Shown here: piece by piece, positions 24,913 to 33,051 of the stretch
How the letters are laid out: each line of letters starts with the position of its first letter
Position numbering within the stretch: position 1 is the stretch's first letter
Translations under genes and position numbers: made by a program
The notes under the pieces: generated by a model
Seen by the model: only the letters and a program-made list of their open reading frames with translations
Database searches by the model: none
Told to the model about the DNA's origin: nothing
DNA from: JAGDMJ01 sp963809695
GTDB taxonomy: Bacteria > Bacteroidota > Ignavibacteria > UBA10030 > UBA6906
Assembly (NCBI GenBank): GCA_963809695.1
Contig: CAWEKI010000006.1
Location: 310,001 to 374,000 of the forward strand
DNA: 64,000 nt
Direction: 5' to 3'

Positions 24913-25817
24913 TGCCGCCTCGACGACGCACCGGCTATTCTCGCCGGAGATTTCTCAAGGACGCGGCATTGCTTGCTGCCACGTTGCCCCTTGGCTCGCG
25001 GGGTGCAGGCGCATTGCTGAAGCGTGCACCGGACAAGAACGAAGAAATTGTCCGGCAGAAATTTCATCGTGCCGCCGGCCAGTCGCTGCACACAGCGCCC
25101 ATGGGCGACGTGATGGCGGCGATCGGGATCTCCTTCGTTGGCACGCCATACGTGGCCCACACGCTTGAGGCCCCGGGCCCGGAACACCTCGTGGTAAATC
25201 TGCAGGGGTTGGACTGCACGACGTTTGTGGAAAACGTCCTGGCACTTTCCCGCTGCATCAAGCTGAAGCAAACGGCATTCGAAGCGTTCACAAGACAGCT
25301 CCAGCTCATCCGGTACCGTTCGGGGGTAATTGAAGGATACCCGAGCCGGCTGCACTACTTCATCGACTGGATCGGCGACAACGAGCGGAAAGAGATTGTT
25401 CGTGATATCACCCGCGAACTGGGCGGAATCCCGCTGGTGAAGACCATTGATTTCATGTCTACCCATCGGCAGTCCTATCCGAAGCTGTCGGACAGGAGCG
25501 CCGTGGACGGGATCCGTGCCGCAGAGATCCGTCTTTCCTCGGCGGTACGCATGTATGTGCCGAAAGCCAAAGTCGTGGGAATCCAGGACAAGCTCCGCAG
25601 TGGCGATATCATCGCCATCACGACCTCCATCCCCGGCCTCGACGTGTCCCACACCGGCCTCGTGGCTGTACGTGAGGGGAAAGCGTACTATCTCCACGCG
25701 CCTCTCTCGGGAGGCGCTGTTCAGTTGTCGCAGGGCTCGCTTGCAGACTATCTTGCGGGAGCGGGGAAGCAGACGGGCATCATCGTCGCACGGCCGATGG
25801 ACCCGGGCGAGCGGTGA
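24912..25817 (+). CDS. DUF1460 protein, NlpC/P60-like amidase fold
   Basis: The 301-residue protein has a twin-arginine-like export signal (RRRFLKDAALLAATLPLG). The DUF1460 core follows with the probable catalytic cysteine in LDCTTFVENVLALS near residue 103 and the histidine in LDVSHTGLV near 240. Related DUF1460 proteins are N-acetylmuramoyl-L-alanine amidases that act on cell-wall fragments. The start overlaps the dnaB stop by one base, so the genes are translationally coupled although unrelated in role. Substrate is inferred. Confidence 0.8.
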   Translation: MPPRRRTGYSRRRFLKDAALLAATLPLGSRGAGALLKRAPDKNEEIVRQKFHRAAGQSLHTAPMGDVMAAIGISFVGTPYVAHTLEAPGPEHLVVNLQGLDCTTFVENVLALSRCIKLKQTAFEAFTRQLQLIRYRSGVIEGYPSRLHYFIDWIGDNERKEIVRDITRELGGIPLVKTIDFMSTHRQSYPKLSDRSAVDGIRAAEIRLSSAVRMYVPKAKVVGIQDKLRSGDIIAITTSIPGLDVSHTGLVAVREGKAYYLHAPLSGGAVQLSQGSLADYLAGAGKQTGIIVARPMDPGER

Positions 25818-25848
25818 CACGTTCATACATAACCGAAAGGAAGCGGAA

Positions 25849-26637
25849 ATGAACAGGCGCATTGTTGCTGTTATTGCGGCGTTTTTCTTTGCGGGGTTTG
25901 CGTACAGCCAGGGAGTCTACTGGGAAAGCGCCACCTCCGGCGGCGCGTTGGGTGATCGCGTGATTTCCTCCCAATCCTACTATATGCCCCATATGTTCAA
26001 GTCCTCCACCATGGATATGGGCAACATGATTATCGTCCGGCTGGACAAGAAATTGATCTATCAGGTCGACTCGAACGAGAAAACCTATTCAGAGATGACG
26101 TTCGACGAATGGGAAGCGCAGATGAAAAAGATGGGGGAGAAGAGGGACGCCCAGGTGGATGAGCTCCGGAAGAAGATGGAGACTATGCCGGAAGAGCAGC
26201 GCAAGATGATGGAACAGATGATGGCCGGCCAGATGGCAGGGAAGACGAAGGACGCGAAAGTTGATGTACAGAAGACCGGCGAGACCAAACAGATCGCCGG
26301 GTTCGGGTGCACGAAATACAGCGTGACAAAAGACGGCAAAGAGGCTCTTGCGCTCTGGGTAACGAAGGGGTTGAAAGGCTATGATGCCATGCGGAAGGAC
26401 ATGGAAGAGTTCAGCGCGCGCATGATGGCCTCGGATTTCCAGGGAATGAAAGGGCTTGCCGAAGCGATCCGCAAGATCGACGGGTTCCCGATGGAGACCG
26501 ACATGCAGGGTGGCATAAAGGTCGAGGTCACAAAGGTGGAGCGAAAGGACATCGCGGCGGACGCGTTCGAGGTTCCTTCGGGCTATACCAAGGTGAAACC
26601 GAAGATGATGGAAGATAAAGACAGCGACAAGGAGTAA
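25849..26637 (+). CDS. DUF4412-like secreted protein
   Basis: The 262-residue product has a signal peptide (MNRRIVAVIAAFFFAGFAYSQ) preceded by an AAAGGAAG ribosome site. The body has the layout of DUF4412 proteins: YYMPHMFKSSTMDMGNMIIVRLDKK, then KTYSEMT, a Met/Lys/Glu-rich helical stretch at about 85-130, and GFGCTKYSVTKDGKEALALWVTKG. It is probably periplasmic or outer-membrane-associated. The family has no established function. I use the ATG at 25849, since the upstream frame overlaps the DUF1460 gene without homology. Confidence 0.75.
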   Translation: MNRRIVAVIAAFFFAGFAYSQGVYWESATSGGALGDRVISSQSYYMPHMFKSSTMDMGNMIIVRLDKKLIYQVDSNEKTYSEMTFDEWEAQMKKMGEKRDAQVDELRKKMETMPEEQRKMMEQMMAGQMAGKTKDAKVDVQKTGETKQIAGFGCTKYSVTKDGKEALALWVTKGLKGYDAMRKDMEEFSARMMASDFQGMKGLAEAIRKIDGFPMETDMQGGIKVEVTKVERKDIAADAFEVPSGYTKVKPKMMEDKDSDKE

Positions 26638-26655
26638 CTCACCCATCCACCACCT

Positions 26656-26686
26656 CCTTCCCTCTCTTGTTGGAAGAGAGGGAAGG
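26656..26686. terminator. Hairpin between convergent DUF4412 and glycosyltransferase genes
   Basis: A perfect 13-base-pair inverted repeat (26656-26668 with 26674-26686) with a five-base loop lies 19 bases after the DUF4412 stop and 35 bases from the facing gene's end. Its purine/pyrimidine strand bias is marked. It probably serves both genes. Confidence 0.6.
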
Positions 26687-26720
26687 GGCGTGATCAATTC
26701 GTCCATCGCCCCCCTTTTCA

Positions 26721-27554
26721 CTATCCCCTGTTGGTTTCCTTTTCCAACCCGTATTTACACCTCGGGTCCGCGCTCTTCTTCACCAATTCAAACCGGTCCC
26801 AGCTTGGGTCCGACACGGGCATGCGGGGATGATACACATGATATTGTACCGCCAGGTTGCGCAGCGATTTTCCTGTGACGCCGATCAGCGAGAGCCGGTA
26901 CTGAACGTCTGAATCCTCCCCGCACCCCGGGCCGTCATAGAGCTCGTCGAATCCATTGATGGCCACGAGGTCCTTCTTTGCCGCCGAGAAATTACTTCCG
27001 AGCATGCCGCGGACCTTGCGAAGCAAGACCGCCCTGAGCAAGGCGCTCGGAATCCGGATTCCATCCTCCACCCGGAGCGACTGGCCCCGCAACCCGTCCA
27101 TGACTTCCGCCCATCCCATGTGCTCGAACTCACCGTTGCGGACCTTCTCGAGCGTGAGTTCCTTCGACCAGCGCTGGCTGGTTTCCACCCTCCTGCCCAA
27201 CAAGACTTTTCCTTCCTGCCGCTGATTCCAGTGATCAAGGAGAAAATGGCGGGACGGGAGGCAGTCGCCATCGATAAACACGATGTGGCCGGCACGGGAA
27301 GCCCGGATGGCATTATTGAGCATGATGTTCTTGCGCCATCCCCGGTCTTCATGCCGGAGATGAACGAGAGGAAAGGGAACACGCGGCGTCAGCTCGTCAA
27401 GGAGCTTCCGTACTTCCGGGCCGGAGCCGTCGTCGGCAAGGATGACTTCAAAGTTGGAAAACGACTGGCGCTCACAGGCTGCGAGGACGAGGCGGAGCAC
27501 ATCCGCCTTGTTATAGACGGCAATAACGAGAGAGAGATCGGGGAATGTGGTCAT
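26721..27554 (-). CDS. Family 2 glycosyltransferase
   Basis: The 277-residue protein is a GT-A fold glycosyltransferase. LSLVIAVYNKADVL opens the nucleotide-binding half, ADDGSG is near residue 40, and FIDGDCLPSRHFL near 100 holds the metal-binding acidic residues. A galactosyltransferase C-terminal motif follows, with NFSAAKKDLVAINGFDE and GCGEDSDVQYRL. No membrane segment is seen, so it is probably cytoplasmic and acts on a lipid-linked or polysaccharide acceptor. A strong promoter lies immediately upstream, leaving almost no leader. Confidence 0.85.
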   Translation of the reverse strand: MTTFPDLSLVIAVYNKADVLRLVLAACERQSFSNFEVILADDGSGPEVRKLLDELTPRVPFPLVHLRHEDRGWRKNIMLNNAIRASRAGHIVFIDGDCLPSRHFLLDHWNQRQEGKVLLGRRVETSQRWSKELTLEKVRNGEFEHMGWAEVMDGLRGQSLRVEDGIRIPSALLRAVLLRKVRGMLGSNFSAAKKDLVAINGFDELYDGPGCGEDSDVQYRLSLIGVTGKSLRNLAVQYHVYHPRMPVSDPSWDRFELVKKSADPRCKYGLEKETNRG

Positions 27555-27560
27555 TCAGAA

Positions 27561-27589
27561 CATATACCCATTCCCTCTGCAAAAGTCAA
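27561..27589 (-). promoter_or_regulatory. Sigma-70-like promoter of the glycosyltransferase gene
   Basis: On the minus strand TTGACT (27584-27589) and TATATG (27561-27566) are exactly 17 bases apart. Only six bases separate the -10 from the ATG at 27554, so the transcript may be leaderless. Confidence 0.55.
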
Positions 27590-27600
27590 GAATGTGCAAC

Positions 27601-28695
27601 CTATTTGAACCTGAACGGTATGAGCATCCAGGCCGCAACCGGTCCGGATCCCATCATCCCGGGGGAGAAGGACGACCTCCCGATCGCATCGATGACCGGC
27701 TGCTCGAAGACGCTGCTCGTGCTTGACACGATCTGAACTTCCTGTGGCTTTCCGTCCCGGTCGATCAGGACCTTTGCCGTAACTTCTCCACTGATGTGAT
27801 TCTTCAGTACAATGTCCGGCAGGCGCGGCTTCTCCAGGCGCACGATCTTTGGGTCTTCTTGCACGGCCACGAACGGCGCGCTTTCGCGGGCAACCTCGGG
27901 CGGTGGAGCCTGGGAAGCGACCATCTTTACCTCTGGTTGTGGCACTGAGAGCGGTTCAACTTTTTTCTCGGCCAGAATGGCCAGCGGTCCAGCACCGCTG
28001 GGCGACGCCTGCCCCGAAGGGACGGGTCCGGCTCCGCCTCTGGCGGAGCCGGGACTCTCGTCCCGCCTCACGGCGGGACGGACAGGTGAGTCCCGGAGAA
28101 CGGGTTCCGGTCGTTGGGTCCTCTTTTCGACCACGGCAAGAGTGTGCTTTGGTTCGATCGATGCCGGGGACTCTGCAGGAGGAACCGGTTCGGTCACTGT
28201 ATTCTCCACCGGCTGCTCGGCTTGAGTAGTGGTCTGCGGGGCAATGGATGCGGCGGTTGCCACAGGCGGTTGTTCCTGATCATCCACTTTTTCGAGTGTC
28301 AGAACTCCCGCTGTGCCCACAAGGACAAAGACGATAAGTGCAATTGAAAGCCAGGTCCATCGGGAGGAGCGGACAGGCGGTGGCGCGGCCGTTTGAATAG
28401 TCGGGGGAGCAACGCGCGGTGTTTCTCTCTGCGGAGCAGGATTGGTTTTTGGCGCCTGCACCCGGGATGCTTGAAGCTCGGTGACGCGAATTTCGTACTC
28501 CCGTGCAAGACGATGCTCGGGGTCGATCAACAGCACTCGCTTGATCTCCGCGAGCGCACTGTCATACTCCCCCTTCGCGAGAAACCTTGTCGCGTTCTGG
28601 AAGTACTGAAGCTTCAATGCCTCAAGCGTTTCGAGCTCGGCTTTGTTGAGCGCCGAGCGGAGATTTTCCTCGCCGAAACCCGCTGCTGGATTCAA
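27601..28695 (-). CDS. TonB-type protein with N-terminal TPR-like head
   Basis: The start is a TTG at 28695 preceded seven bases upstream by AGGAGG; the longer frame has no such site. The 364-residue product has two helix pairs like a TPR (ALKLQYFQNATRFLAKGEYDSA then LAEIKRVLLIDPEHRLA, about 15-60), a single membrane helix near 118-137, a 130-residue Pro/Ala/Glu-rich linker, and a TonB C-terminal domain (about 280-364) with LPDIVLKNHISGEVTAKVLIDRDGKP-like content. TonB couples the proton gradient to outer-membrane transporters, but here no exbB or exbD is adjacent. Part of the linker is encoded by palindromic DNA. The N-terminal TPR would be cytoplasmic. Confidence 0.7.
   Translation of the reverse strand: MNPAAGFGEENLRSALNKAELETLEALKLQYFQNATRFLAKGEYDSALAEIKRVLLIDPEHRLAREYEIRVTELQASRVQAPKTNPAPQRETPRVAPPTIQTAAPPPVRSSRWTWLSIALIVFVLVGTAGVLTLEKVDDQEQPPVATAASIAPQTTTQAEQPVENTVTEPVPPAESPASIEPKHTLAVVEKRTQRPEPVLRDSPVRPAVRRDESPGSARGGAGPVPSGQASPSGAGPLAILAEKKVEPLSVPQPEVKMVASQAPPPEVARESAPFVAVQEDPKIVRLEKPRLPDIVLKNHISGEVTAKVLIDRDGKPQEVQIVSSTSSVFEQPVIDAIGRSSFSPGMMGSGPVAAWMLIPFRFK
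28028..28080. repeat. Tandem palindromes inside the tonB-like linker
   Basis: Two adjacent palindromes lie within the coding region: CCGGCTCCGCC/GGCGGAGCCGG (28028-28038, 28042-28052; three-base loop) and CGTCCCGCC/GGCGGGACG (28059-28067, 28072-28080; four-base loop). They encode a stretch rich in Arg, Gly, Ala and Pro. Their core resembles the palindrome at the panE 3' end. Confidence 0.6.
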
Positions 28696-28817
28696 GGCTA
28701 CACCTCCTATGATCGACAGACTGCTGTCCGATAACCTGCAGGAAGTGTACCAAAAAGCGAGGTACCGAGCTGTGCGAAAGGTCACAAAATTGAGATACTG
28801 GCGGTGCCGGATGTCAC

Positions 28818-29879
28818 TTATGACCAGACACCGGGGATTGCAGAGTTGCAGCGGGGGCAGGAACCGTTGCGAAGGTAATTGCGCCGTACGGTGAAGCCCG
28901 AGCGTTCGATAAGAGGCTCATTGCAGCCCGGACAGTAAGTATTCTCGAATTTGCCGGTCATTCCGGGCAGATTACCGGCATAGACGAAGTGCAGTCCTGC
29001 CTTGTAACCGATCTCCGCAGCGTGCAGCAGCGTCCCGGCCGGCGTGGAATCGCGGTCTCTCATCTTGTAATCCTGGTGAAACGCCGTCACGTGCCAGGGA
29101 ATATCGGGGGAGACGGAGACAAGAAAGCGTGCGATGTCCAGCAACTCTTCGTTCGAATCATTGAAGCCTGGAATGACCAGCGTGACGATTTCCACCCAGA
29201 TCCCCTTGCTGTGCAAGGTGCGGATCGTCTCGAGAACGTTTTCCAGCTTCCCTCCAAGCTGCTGATAGTTCTTCTGCCGGAAACTCTTCAGGTCGATCTT
29301 GTACAGATCCACAAACGGTCTGATGTAGTCGATTACCTCCGGCGTGCCATTGCCGTTGGAGACATAGGAACATTTGATGCCGTATGGCTTTGCAAGCTTG
29401 AAGATCTCCACGGCCCATTCACTGGTAATGAGAGGCTCATTATAAGTGCTGGTGATGACCGGGGCTTTGTATTGCAGCGCGAGTGCCACAACCTGTTCGG
29501 CCTCGGCAAATTCCGGCGTTGTGCCTGCCACAGGGTTCCGAATTGCCTGGGACGTGATCCAGTTCTGACAGTATGCACAGCGGTAATCGCACCCGAGCAT
29601 GCCGAAGCTGAGCGCCCTGCTCCCCGGCAAGACATGGAAGAAAGGTTTCTTTTCGATCGGGTCAAGCGCAACGCCGGCGACATAGCCGTGCGGAACATAC
29701 AGCACTCCGTCCCGGTTGAAGCGGACCTTGCAGATGCCATCCCGTCCGGCGGGAATTTTGCAGCGGTGCCCGCAGGCGAAGCAGCGCACCCACCCGCCCG
29801 GCATTCTTTCATAGAGAGCTCCCGCCCCTTCTTTCGTGTGGTTCGCGAGCAATTCCTGTAGTGATCCTGACTCTTTCAT
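28818..29879 (-). CDS. amrS: AmmeMemoRadiSam-system radical SAM enzyme
   Basis: The 353-residue protein is a radical SAM enzyme. The cluster motif is CX3CX2C at Cys97, Cys101 and Cys104 (GCDYRCAYCQNW). An N-terminal zinc-ribbon-like set (Cys33, Cys36, Cys40, Cys50) and two C-terminal CXXC pairs match AmrS and related PFL-activating-like proteins. It shares YVPHGYVAGVALDPIEKKPFFHVLPG with that family. AmrS normally occurs with Memo and AMMECR1 proteins; neither lies in this window. Its reaction is not established. Confidence 0.85.
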   Translation of the reverse strand: MKESGSLQELLANHTKEGAGALYERMPGGWVRCFACGHRCKIPAGRDGICKVRFNRDGVLYVPHGYVAGVALDPIEKKPFFHVLPGSRALSFGMLGCDYRCAYCQNWITSQAIRNPVAGTTPEFAEAEQVVALALQYKAPVITSTYNEPLITSEWAVEIFKLAKPYGIKCSYVSNGNGTPEVIDYIRPFVDLYKIDLKSFRQKNYQQLGGKLENVLETIRTLHSKGIWVEIVTLVIPGFNDSNEELLDIARFLVSVSPDIPWHVTAFHQDYKMRDRDSTPAGTLLHAAEIGYKAGLHFVYAGNLPGMTGKFENTYCPGCNEPLIERSGFTVRRNYLRNGSCPRCNSAIPGVWS

Positions 29880-30040
29880 CGTCGTTCTCTCAACTCCGCC
29901 TCGCCATTACAGCAAGGGCGCAAACAGTGCGGCTTCATTCTGCAACTTACAGAAAGAGGCTCCGAATGTCAATTGCAACACCTGTTCATCCGGCACGTAC
30001 AAACAAGAGAGGCAGTCGTCCAACATCCCATGCTCCTAAA

Positions 30041-30241
30041 ATGATCAAATTCCTGCTCTGGCTTCTCCTTTTGTTCTTCTGCTGGCCACTGGCCCTTCTG
30101 GCGCTCGTGCTTTATCCCGTGGTGTGGCTCCTCACGCTTCCGTTCAGGATCGTCGGTATCGCCGTCGACGGTGTGTTCCACCTTCTTAGGGCCATAATCT
30201 TTCTCCCGGCCCGGGTGCTGGGAGGCGCAAGACATGCTTAG
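30041..30241 (+). CDS. Small hydrophobic protein
   Basis: The 66-residue product consists of a strongly hydrophobic first half (IKFLLWLLLLFFCWPLALL and LYPVVWLLTLPF) and an amphipathic end with VDGVFHLLRAIIFLPARV. It is likely an inner-membrane protein. An in-frame ATG at 29966 has a better AAAGAGG ribosome site and would add 25 polar residues, so the start is uncertain. I recall similar short proteins in FCB-group genomes but no function. It is alone, transcribed away from amrS. Confidence 0.55.
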   Translation: MIKFLLWLLLLFFCWPLALLALVLYPVVWLLTLPFRIVGIAVDGVFHLLRAIIFLPARVLGGARHA

Positions 30242-30349
30242 TGAAGGCACGGGCGAAGGGATGAACGAATTTTCCATCTTCGTTCACCCGCATGCTATCG
30301 ACGTTCCCTCGCCATCCGAACCAGATGACGTAGAGCTTGCGAATTTGAT

Positions 30350-31714
30350 TCACCGCTGTACCTGCTCCTTTCGTATTTGCTCAGGCATCGCCACCGTCAC
30401 AGGGCTCGCATTTCCTTGCACGTTCACCGCCTGCACCCCGAAGATATAGCCGTCTGTCGAAACCTTCAGTTGTGCCGTCGTGTCTTTGGCAAAGGAAACA
30501 TGCTCCCAGATGGGAGAGGTTGTCTCCCGCCAGCGGACGAGAAAGCCGGCTGCGCCTTGAGCGGGACTCCAATTCAGCGTGGTGCCGTATTCCAGGGTTG
30601 AGACCACGATCCTTGCTTCCGACGGAGGGGCCGGCGCATAGGCGAGCGTACCAGCGACAGCAGCATTGATTCGCGCGACGTTCGCGCAGTAGCGCTCGTT
30701 CACAAACTCAGGAAGATCGCCGAGGCGTTTGGAGGGATCAGGATTCTGGTGCTGCCGGACGTAATTTTCGGCCGCTTCGCTGAAGCGCACTGCCGCAAAT
30801 CCGCGCAGATGAAACGGCGTATGATCACCCCCGCGGAGGAACCGGTCGCGACGGTAGATCATCCGGACGGAAAAGCCTGGCACATAGCGCTCACCAGTCT
30901 CTTTGATGTAGCGCGACAGTGAGCGTGAAAGCCCGTCTTCCTCAAGTCCGAGCGAGTTCAAGCGCGCAAGTGTGCGACCGGTATCGGCGGGGGTAAAAGC
31001 CTCGGAGAAGATGCGAACGTAGGTGCTCTCGGCAACGCCATTTCCTCCTTCCGTATTGCCCACGATATCGTTGTTCAGCATCGCCTCCACGATCCATCCC
31101 TTCTGCCGGGCCTGCTCCGCCCAGTGTGCTGCACCGAAGAGTCCCTGCTCCTCGCCGGCGAAGCATGCAAAGACAATCGTGGCATTGAACGAATGGCGGC
31201 TGAACACCCGGGCGAGCTCAAGAACGAGCGCGGATCCGCTCCCGTCGTCATTCGCACCCGGGGCATCACTCACGGAGTCCATCGGATTCCCCGCGCGCGA
31301 ATCATAGTGAGCGCCGATGACGATCATCCGTTCGCCGGGCAGCACGGGGCCCGCTGCCGGGCGCAATGTTGCTATCACATTGACAAGCCGGGCCGGATGC
31401 GGAATTCTTCCCGACGGCTCCGCAATGAACTCATCGGGCATGACGGTCATCCTTCCTCCCGAGCCTCGGGCATAACCCTCAAGAGTCGACTGAATCCACC
31501 GTCGTGCAGCACCGATGCCGCGCGTCTCGCTGAGAGTGTCCGAAAGCGTATGGCGCGTGCCAAAGGCAGCCAGCCGCTCAACGGATTTCCTGATATTTGC
31601 CGGAGAGACTTCATGCACAATGGACTCAACGCGAGGATCCGGAGACGGCGGCTGAGCCGGGAGGAACTGTAGCGTGAAAAGGAAGCTGGAGACGAGAAAA
31701 AGGGGTCGGGTCAT
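30350..31714 (-). CDS. M28-family zinc peptidase with C-terminal Fn3-like domain
   Basis: The 454-residue protein has a signal peptide (MTRPLFLVSSFLFTLQFLPAQ). The M28 core shows a co-catalytic zinc set: the His in IGAHYDSRAG, the bridging Asp in GANDDGSGSA, the Glu pair in FAGEEQGLFG, the Asp in NNDIVGN and the final His in HTPFHLRG. A Fn3-like module covers about residues 365-450. Such enzymes are secreted aminopeptidases. It is divergent from the 31956 gene, with palindromes in between. Confidence 0.88.
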   Translation of the reverse strand: MTRPLFLVSSFLFTLQFLPAQPPSPDPRVESIVHEVSPANIRKSVERLAAFGTRHTLSDTLSETRGIGAARRWIQSTLEGYARGSGGRMTVMPDEFIAEPSGRIPHPARLVNVIATLRPAAGPVLPGERMIVIGAHYDSRAGNPMDSVSDAPGANDDGSGSALVLELARVFSRHSFNATIVFACFAGEEQGLFGAAHWAEQARQKGWIVEAMLNNDIVGNTEGGNGVAESTYVRIFSEAFTPADTGRTLARLNSLGLEEDGLSRSLSRYIKETGERYVPGFSVRMIYRRDRFLRGGDHTPFHLRGFAAVRFSEAAENYVRQHQNPDPSKRLGDLPEFVNERYCANVARINAAVAGTLAYAPAPPSEARIVVSTLEYGTTLNWSPAQGAAGFLVRWRETTSPIWEHVSFAKDTTAQLKVSTDGYIFGVQAVNVQGNASPVTVAMPEQIRKEQVQR

Positions 31715-31781
31715 TTCAGAAAATCCTGGTGGTGATTGAGTCTATATGTACTCGCTGCGGCGGAGAAAAGCAAGAAATCAT

Positions 31782-31811
31782 GTGTATAACCGGTATACAC
31801 CGATGTATCGG
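31782..31811. promoter_or_regulatory. Two adjacent palindromes in the M28/31956 divergent gap
   Basis: GTGTATA-5-TATACAC (31782-31800) and CCGAT-2-ATCGG (31800-31811) are perfect palindromes that share one base. They lie 67 bases upstream of the M28 peptidase start and 145 bases upstream of the gene at 31956. They look like operators for a dimeric regulator. Confidence 0.45.
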
Positions 31812-31845
31812 GTAGTGGACATTTTAAAGTCGCAACGTGCTTCTG

Positions 31846-31861
31846 TGGCACAAATAGCGCT
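31846..31861 (+). promoter_or_regulatory. Possible sigma-54 promoter upstream of the 31956 gene
   Basis: TGGCACA followed by AATA and GCGCT keeps the invariant GG and GC ten bases apart and matches most of TGGCACRNNNNTTGCW; two T residues of the -12 element are replaced. A sigma-54 activator is encoded at 54424. The call is speculative. Confidence 0.25.
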
Positions 31862-31955
31862 AGTTTTGCCAACTGGCGACAATTCTGCTGCTGGCATGCT
31901 TGTTGATTCAACCTTGGTCGGGAGTGTGCCCCCTGCAAGTCAATCGGAGTCTACC

Positions 31956-33011
31956 ATGATCAATCGCCGGTTTGCCCTTCTACTCGCTGTCACCGCTCTG
32001 ATTCCTATTTTTTGCTCCGCACAGCTATTGCCAGGCGGCCCGACTGAGGATTCGGTTGCGTCACTCATTATGGCGTGGCGATGGGAGAGCAACGACGGGA
32101 AGTCTACGATCGATGTCAGTTCCTCGAACTTGATGCTGTTCGATGGGAAGCTGTACGACTTTGAGCTGTTTGGCGGGGCGCTAAAATTCCTGGCAGGAGG
32201 GAAGTCCGTTCCTTACCGTTACGATGGTGCAAGTGATCGCCTCACGCTGGAATTTCCGGATGCTCCGCCTTTGGATTATCACCGCACGATTCAATCGGTG
32301 CTGACGCGGCGGGGAACCAGGAGGCTGCCCGAGAAGGCCGAGTTCCTCTTCGGCAGGTTCAGCACGGATGAGCGGCGTTCCGGTGACGCCCAGCCGGAGC
32401 AGAAGACGATTAACTTTCATGCAAATACCGAATTCGATTTTGGGCCCCGAGGGGTTACACTTGCCGGCGGAGCCGTTGGTGGGGCTGGCTCCGCGGCAGC
32501 CCTTGGGACAGTGTTGGTGTATGGGGATGTGGTGATTTTCTCCTTCTACGACAGCTCGGCCGCCGAAGCGGGAGTCGAATCGCGCAATTCGCGGGGGGAT
32601 GTGAGGAGCTTCATCTATGCGGACGAAGAATACTGGCGCCAACCGTACGAACCGGCAATACTTCCCTCTCCGACGCCATACCCCGTGCCCGAGCCCGGCC
32701 CAGGGCCTCTTCCTCCTTATCCCATACCGCCATATTATCCACCGTACTATCCCCCGTACTATCCGCCGCACCATCCGCGGGTTTACTATCCGCCGGGCCA
32801 CCATCCAACGGTGATTGGTGTAGGGCCGTCTTCGCCTCCTCATCCAGGAGGAGGTAGCACGCGGACGGTGGGAAAACATCGTGACAGCGGCAACAGCGGT
32901 TCAGGGTCATCCAGATCGTCAGGTGGATCCTCTGGTTCGGGCGGCTCGTCAGGATCATCCGGACGAAGCGGATCGTCGGGAGGGACAAGCAGGGGAGGAA
33001 ACAGAAGGTAG
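31956..33011 (+). CDS. Uncharacterised exported protein with Pro/Tyr repeats and Gly/Ser tail
   Basis: The 351-residue product has a signal peptide (FALLLAVTALIPIFCSAQ) and an N-terminal domain of about 210 residues with no motif I know (MAWRWESNDGKS, FEFGPRGVTL-like segments). A proline-rich region at about 232-285 contains short tandem PPYY units and PPHHP, and the last 55 residues are almost only Gly, Ser and Arg. Surface or matrix location is plausible. The frame also continues upstream to 31746, but the signal peptide decides the start. No function is assigned. Confidence 0.65.
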   Translation: MINRRFALLLAVTALIPIFCSAQLLPGGPTEDSVASLIMAWRWESNDGKSTIDVSSSNLMLFDGKLYDFELFGGALKFLAGGKSVPYRYDGASDRLTLEFPDAPPLDYHRTIQSVLTRRGTRRLPEKAEFLFGRFSTDERRSGDAQPEQKTINFHANTEFDFGPRGVTLAGGAVGGAGSAAALGTVLVYGDVVIFSFYDSSAAEAGVESRNSRGDVRSFIYADEEYWRQPYEPAILPSPTPYPVPEPGPGPLPPYPIPPYYPPYYPPYYPPHHPRVYYPPGHHPTVIGVGPSSPPHPGGGSTRTVGKHRDSGNSGSGSSRSSGGSSGSGGSSGSSGRSGSSGGTSRGGNRR

Positions 33012-33051
33012 AGACCAACTGAGGACGTTGTGGGAAGAAGTCTGAAAGGAC

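Noticed and set aside
24483..25862. A 459-codon minus-strand frame over dnaB and the DUF1460 gene
   Set aside because: No motif, no ribosome site, fully antisense to real genes.
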